The notes below the pieces were generated by a model. The model did no database searches. It was not told the origin of the DNA and worked only from the letters and a program-made list of their open reading frames with translations. Positions 61,030 to 64,000 of a DNA stretch of 64,000 nt are shown here, piece after piece. The position numbers and the translations under genes are program-made. Origin of the DNA: Prorocentrum cordatum (lineage: Eukaryota; Sar; Dinophyceae; Prorocentrales; Prorocentraceae); the NCBI GenBank assembly GCA_963575745.1, contig CAUYUJ010015752.1, forward strand, positions 221,572-285,571, in the 5' to 3' direction. How positions within the stretch are numbered: position 1 is the stretch's first letter; each line of letters begins with the position of its first letter.

Positions 61030-61790
61030 GTTTGCCTGCGCGTTCGTGGCCTCTTGGAGGCCGTTTGGGGGCCTCTGGGAGCTTCTAGTTGGTTCTCCTG
61101 GCGGTGTTTCTGGGACCTCCTGGGGCGTCATCTTGGGAGCTCTTGGGGGTGTTTGGGGGCCTCTTCGGGATCTCTTGGGAGCCTCTTGCGGGCTTCTTGA
61201 CCTCTCTGCGCCTAGAGCTCGACATGTCAATTCGGGTCCCTCGTCTGGGCCCGCTCTTGGAGCCGTCTTGGGAGCTCCTTCGGCCATGTTGGAAGCTTCT
61301 GGGGCCGTTTTTGGCGCTTTGGGAGGCCTCTTGGGTCGTGTTGGGGCGATCCTGGAAGCCTCTTGGGTCGATTTGGAGCGCCTGTATGCTCCCAAGGCGA
61401 GAACGCCAAAATGTTTCAAAAATGAAAGGAACATCGCTAATCTGCCTCTGTGGGACCTCCAGGGGACCTCTCTACGCCTCGAGCTCGACATGTCCGTGGA
61501 TCCCTCGTTTGTTCCCGCTCTTGGAGCCGTCTTGGGAGCCCCTTCGGCCATCTTGGAATTCTCTGGGGCTGTCGTGGGGCCCTCTGGGGCCGTTTTGGGC
61601 GCTTTGGGACGCCTCTTGGCCTTTTTGGAGGTCTCTTGGAGGCCTCTTTGTGCGTTGGGCTGTCTGGAGGCCATCTTTGGCGTCCTGGAATCCTCTGGAG
61701 CCGTTTCGGGCCATGCTGAGCTCTCTTGGAGGCCATTTGAAGCGCTCCTAGAACGCTCTTGGGAGCCTGCTGGGACATGGCCGGGACCTG
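61030..61790. repeat. Family E block with two-copy repeat of about 265 bp
   Basis: CTCGACATGTC within GACCTCTCTGCGCCTAGAG-like text occurs at about 61199 and 61466, each followed by CGCTCTTGGAGCCGTCTTGG. An A/T island (ATGTTTCAAAAATGAAAGGA) lies near 61410. Confidence 0.75.
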
Positions 61791-61995
61791 CCAGGGACCT
61801 TGCCGGGACCTTGCCGGCATATTTTCGTCCGGGGACCCCCAGTGGGGCGGCCCCGCGTGCTCGAGCTAGAACATTGTTAACCAGTCACCAGAGATCTTTG
61901 GACGCCCTTAGCCCGTTGGGCCGACGAGTTGTATGCGGCTTTCTGGGGCTCGATTTGGTGCCAATCTCCTTGCATCGTCGATATGCGGGCTGTTT

Positions 61996-62084
61996 TAAGC
62001 CGGGCGTGTCCCTCTACAGGGGGGATATTCAAAAATAGTCAAAACATTGTCTGGGGACGACCCTTTTCATACGACCTTTTTTTA

Positions 62085-62142
<58 letters not shown>

Positions 62143-62230
62143 TATATAAACAAGTTGTGGGCATTTTTGGGGTAATTTGTTTTTCTTTGTTCGTCTACAA
62201 TCTGCCTGTAAGGGGACGTGCCCGACCTAC
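61996..62230. mobile_element. MITE family A, copy 4, expanded by (TA)n
   Basis: The left arm is TTAAGCCGGGCGTGTCCCTC then TACAGGGGGGATATTC. The right arm ends CTGCCTGTAAGGGGACGTGC then CCGACCTAC. A TATATA tract of about 60 bp (62083-62145) has expanded in the interior. Flanking CGGGCTGTT and CGGGTTGCT may be a decayed target duplication. Confidence 0.75.
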
Positions 62231-62361
62231 GGGTTGCTGGGTCAGTTCGGGTACTCGCGTCGGCCGGCGGGGGCGCTCCGGGCACCAGGAGGCTTTGCCA
62301 GCAGCGCCCGACGCGCGGTGACCGATCAAGACGCTGCGCCAATGAGGCAACTCAGCCCGGG

Positions 62362-62515
62362 AGGGAAAAAACACACAGACACAATCAATCGTCGATTCCC
62401 AAAAAATATTGGAAAATATGGGAAGTGGGGGGGAAGACAACAACCTGAAAATATGCGGAAATATGGGGAATCATTTTATTTGTGTCTATTTATATGTGTG
62501 TCCCAGGGCTCCTTC
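62362..62515. mobile_element. Family B element copy
   Basis: The left end is GGGAGGGAAAAAACACACAG then ACACAATCAATCGTCGATTC. The interior holds ATATGGGAAG and GAAATATGGGG. The right end is TTTATTTGTGTCTATTTATA then TGTGTGTCCCAGGGCTCCTT. Confidence 0.75.
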
Positions 62516-62794
62516 ATCAGCGTTGGTACACACGTGCGCACGAACATACATGCACGACGAGCGAGGGGCGCGCGCTACGAAAGCAACTCGTGCAGACGCT
62601 TACAGGTTCAAGCATCGAACATTTAATAGGGCGTTCTTCGTGTACGTAGCACCCCGCAGTTGCGGATAAGAGTGAGGGGGCGGCGGGGACGTTTGCAGTC
62701 TGCGAGGCTCCGAAGAAGCCCGCCGCCGGCGCAACATGTTCAAGCTATACAACGAGCCCGCCGCAGGCGCCGATTTTTTGTTAAAACGATCTCG

Positions 62795-63205
62795 GTGGTG
62801 GGTCGCGGGTTGGGTCGCAGGTGGGTCGCGGGTGGGTCGCGGGTGGATCGCGGGCTCTCCATTTCCACCTGGAGGTAATTCAAAAACAGCCCGCCGCATG
62901 CGCCGAAAATTTTGGGTGTATCGCGGGTGGGTTGCAGGTGGGTCGTGGTGTGTCGCGGGTGGGTCGCGGGGTGGGTTGCGGGTGGGTCGCGGGTGGGTCT
63001 CGCGGATGAGCGCCGGGTGGGTCGCGGGGTGTGTCGCGGGCGGGTCGCGGGGTGGGTCGCGGGTGGGTCGCGGGTGGGTCGTGGGGTGGGTCGCGGGTAG
63101 GTTGCGGGTGGGTCGCGGGTAGGTTGCGGGTGGGTCGCGGGTGGGTCGCGGGGTGGGTTGCGGGTGGGTCTCGGGTGGGTCGCGGGGCGGGTCGCGGGTG
63201 GGACG
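62795..63205. repeat. Minisatellite, unit GGGTCGCGGGT
   Basis: Ten to eleven-base units (GGGTGGGTCGC) with a unique interruption at 62850-62925. Runs of three G recur at short spacing. All long G/R/V- or P/T-rich frames are repeat products. Confidence 0.85.
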
Positions 63206-63206
63206 A

Positions 63207-63290
63207 CGACAGCAACAAACAACAAACAACAAACAACAAACAACAAACACAACAGCAACAACAACAACAACAGCAACAACAACAACGAGA
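63207..63290. repeat. (CAACAAA)n and (CAA)n microsatellite
   Basis: AACAACAAACAACAAA units, then CAACAACAA. Confidence 0.9.
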
Positions 63291-63479
63291 ATTTGCATCG
63301 CGGAATTCCACTTCAGCCACGCACCCAGGGACAGTGAATGACCGTTCGGTTCAGCCCCCTCACTCTGATGTTTGTGTTTCCCTCTCCAGGCCCCCCCTGA
63401 CGAGAGGCTCCGCTCGACCTGCGAGTAGCAGCTTCGTGAGCCTCCGCACGCCGTTGGCTAAGCATGAGACGCCCTGAGC

Positions 63480-64000
63480 TGCAGCGACGGCGACGACGAC
63501 AACGACGACGGCAACGACGACGACGGCGGCGGACGCGGCGACGACCGCGACGGCAGCGGCGACAGCCGCCATCTGGCGACGACGGCGATGGCCACGGCGG
63601 CGACGGCCACGGCCACGGCGGCGGCGGCGTCGCCGGCGGGCGCCTGCCGAGGCCGGGGCGCCGGCGCCGGCGGCGGCGCCCGAGGCGGCGGAGAGCGGCA
63701 CGGCACCCGCCGCAGCCGTGGAGCGCACCGCGGGGGTCGCCGCCGCCGCCAGCGCCGCCCTCGCCGCCGCCGTCGTCGACGTCGGCGTCACCGCCGCGGC
63801 CGCCGCCGCCGCCGGCAGCGCCCTCTCCCTCTCTCTCTGTTTCTCCCTCTCTTTTTCTCTTCGTTTCCGTTGTTTTTATTGTTTATATCTCGTTTTATCT
63901 CTCTCTCTCTCTCTGTTTCTCTTCCTCTTTACCTTTCTCTTTCACGTTCTCTGTTTTGTATGTTCATTTCTTTTTCTATGTGTCGCAATTTATCTCTGTC
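63480..64000. repeat. GC-rich triplet tract then CT-rich microsatellite
   Basis: CGACGGCGACGACG and GCCGCCGCC triplets to about 63815, then CTCTCTCTC and TTTCTCTTC to the window end. No gene. Confidence 0.85.

Noticed and set aside
62600-63320. P/T-rich minus and G/V/R-rich plus ORFs
   Set aside because: Products of the GGGTCGCGGGT minisatellite.
1-64000. CRISPR array, rRNA operon or bacterial operon
   Set aside because: No regularly spaced identical repeats with unique spacers, no rRNA core sequences seen, and no tightly packed ORFs with ribosome binding sites.

Overview
The window looks like nuclear DNA of a dinoflagellate. The genus cannot be fixed from sequence alone. Four signs support this. 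(1) At 31860-31881 there is a 20/22 match to the dinoflagellate trans-spliced leader (SL), directly 5' of an open reading frame, as expected for a retroposed, formerly trans-spliced mRNA. (2) Interstitial TTTAGGG repeats are present. (3) Reverse-transcriptase remains resemble the RT type I associate with dinoflagellate genomes; this is from memory and was not searched. (4) Coding-like exons are very sparse in GC-rich, repeat-dominated DNA, with short direct-repeat-bounded introns. There is no operon structure and no recognisable rRNA, tRNA or CRISPR.

Layout: 0-4.2 kb holds several coding-like but unrecognised + strand frames of lower GC. 4.5-12 kb is tandem repeats, microsatellites, telomere-like islands and small palindromic elements. 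12-18.7 kb is a higher-order array of 1.5-2.2 kb units built from GGCCTCTTGGGG-like short repeats; related blocks recur at 22.6-23.6, 35.3-35.9 and 61-61.8 kb. 18.7-19.7 kb is a roughly 92-bp tandem array. 20.2-26.2 kb contains two decayed coding blocks separated by repeats. 26.4-31.4 kb is minisatellite and (GAT/GAG)n. 31.8-33.4 kb is the most gene-like part: an SL relic with a 216-codon ORF, then a terminal exon resembling the KCTD-type BTB/T1 fold. 33.8-34.4 kb holds short inverted-repeat transposons. 36-38.5 kb has two unrecognised ORFs and a retroelement-tail fragment. 40-50 kb is probably exons of one or more split + strand genes among MITEs and (GAG)n/(CTC)n tracts. 50.5-54.3 kb is a broken non-LTR-type RT and an adjoining coding-like block. 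54.9-64 kb is repeats plus a few short exon-like or ORF segments.

Most long open frames in this window are artefacts of triplet and short-period repeats and are not listed as genes. The listed genes rest on non-repetitive composition, splice-site context, phase agreement or a visible domain, and none is certain. The most notable points are: an intron-sized inverted-repeat element at 49667-49808 whose removal between its 10-bp direct repeats is a GT-AG splice that restores an open frame (an introner-like element, with a relative at 7.0 kb); the SL relic and its 80-bp tandem duplication; a MITE family with four copies, three of them with readable 8-11 bp target duplications; and introns split into a GAG-rich 5' half and a CTC-rich 3' half.
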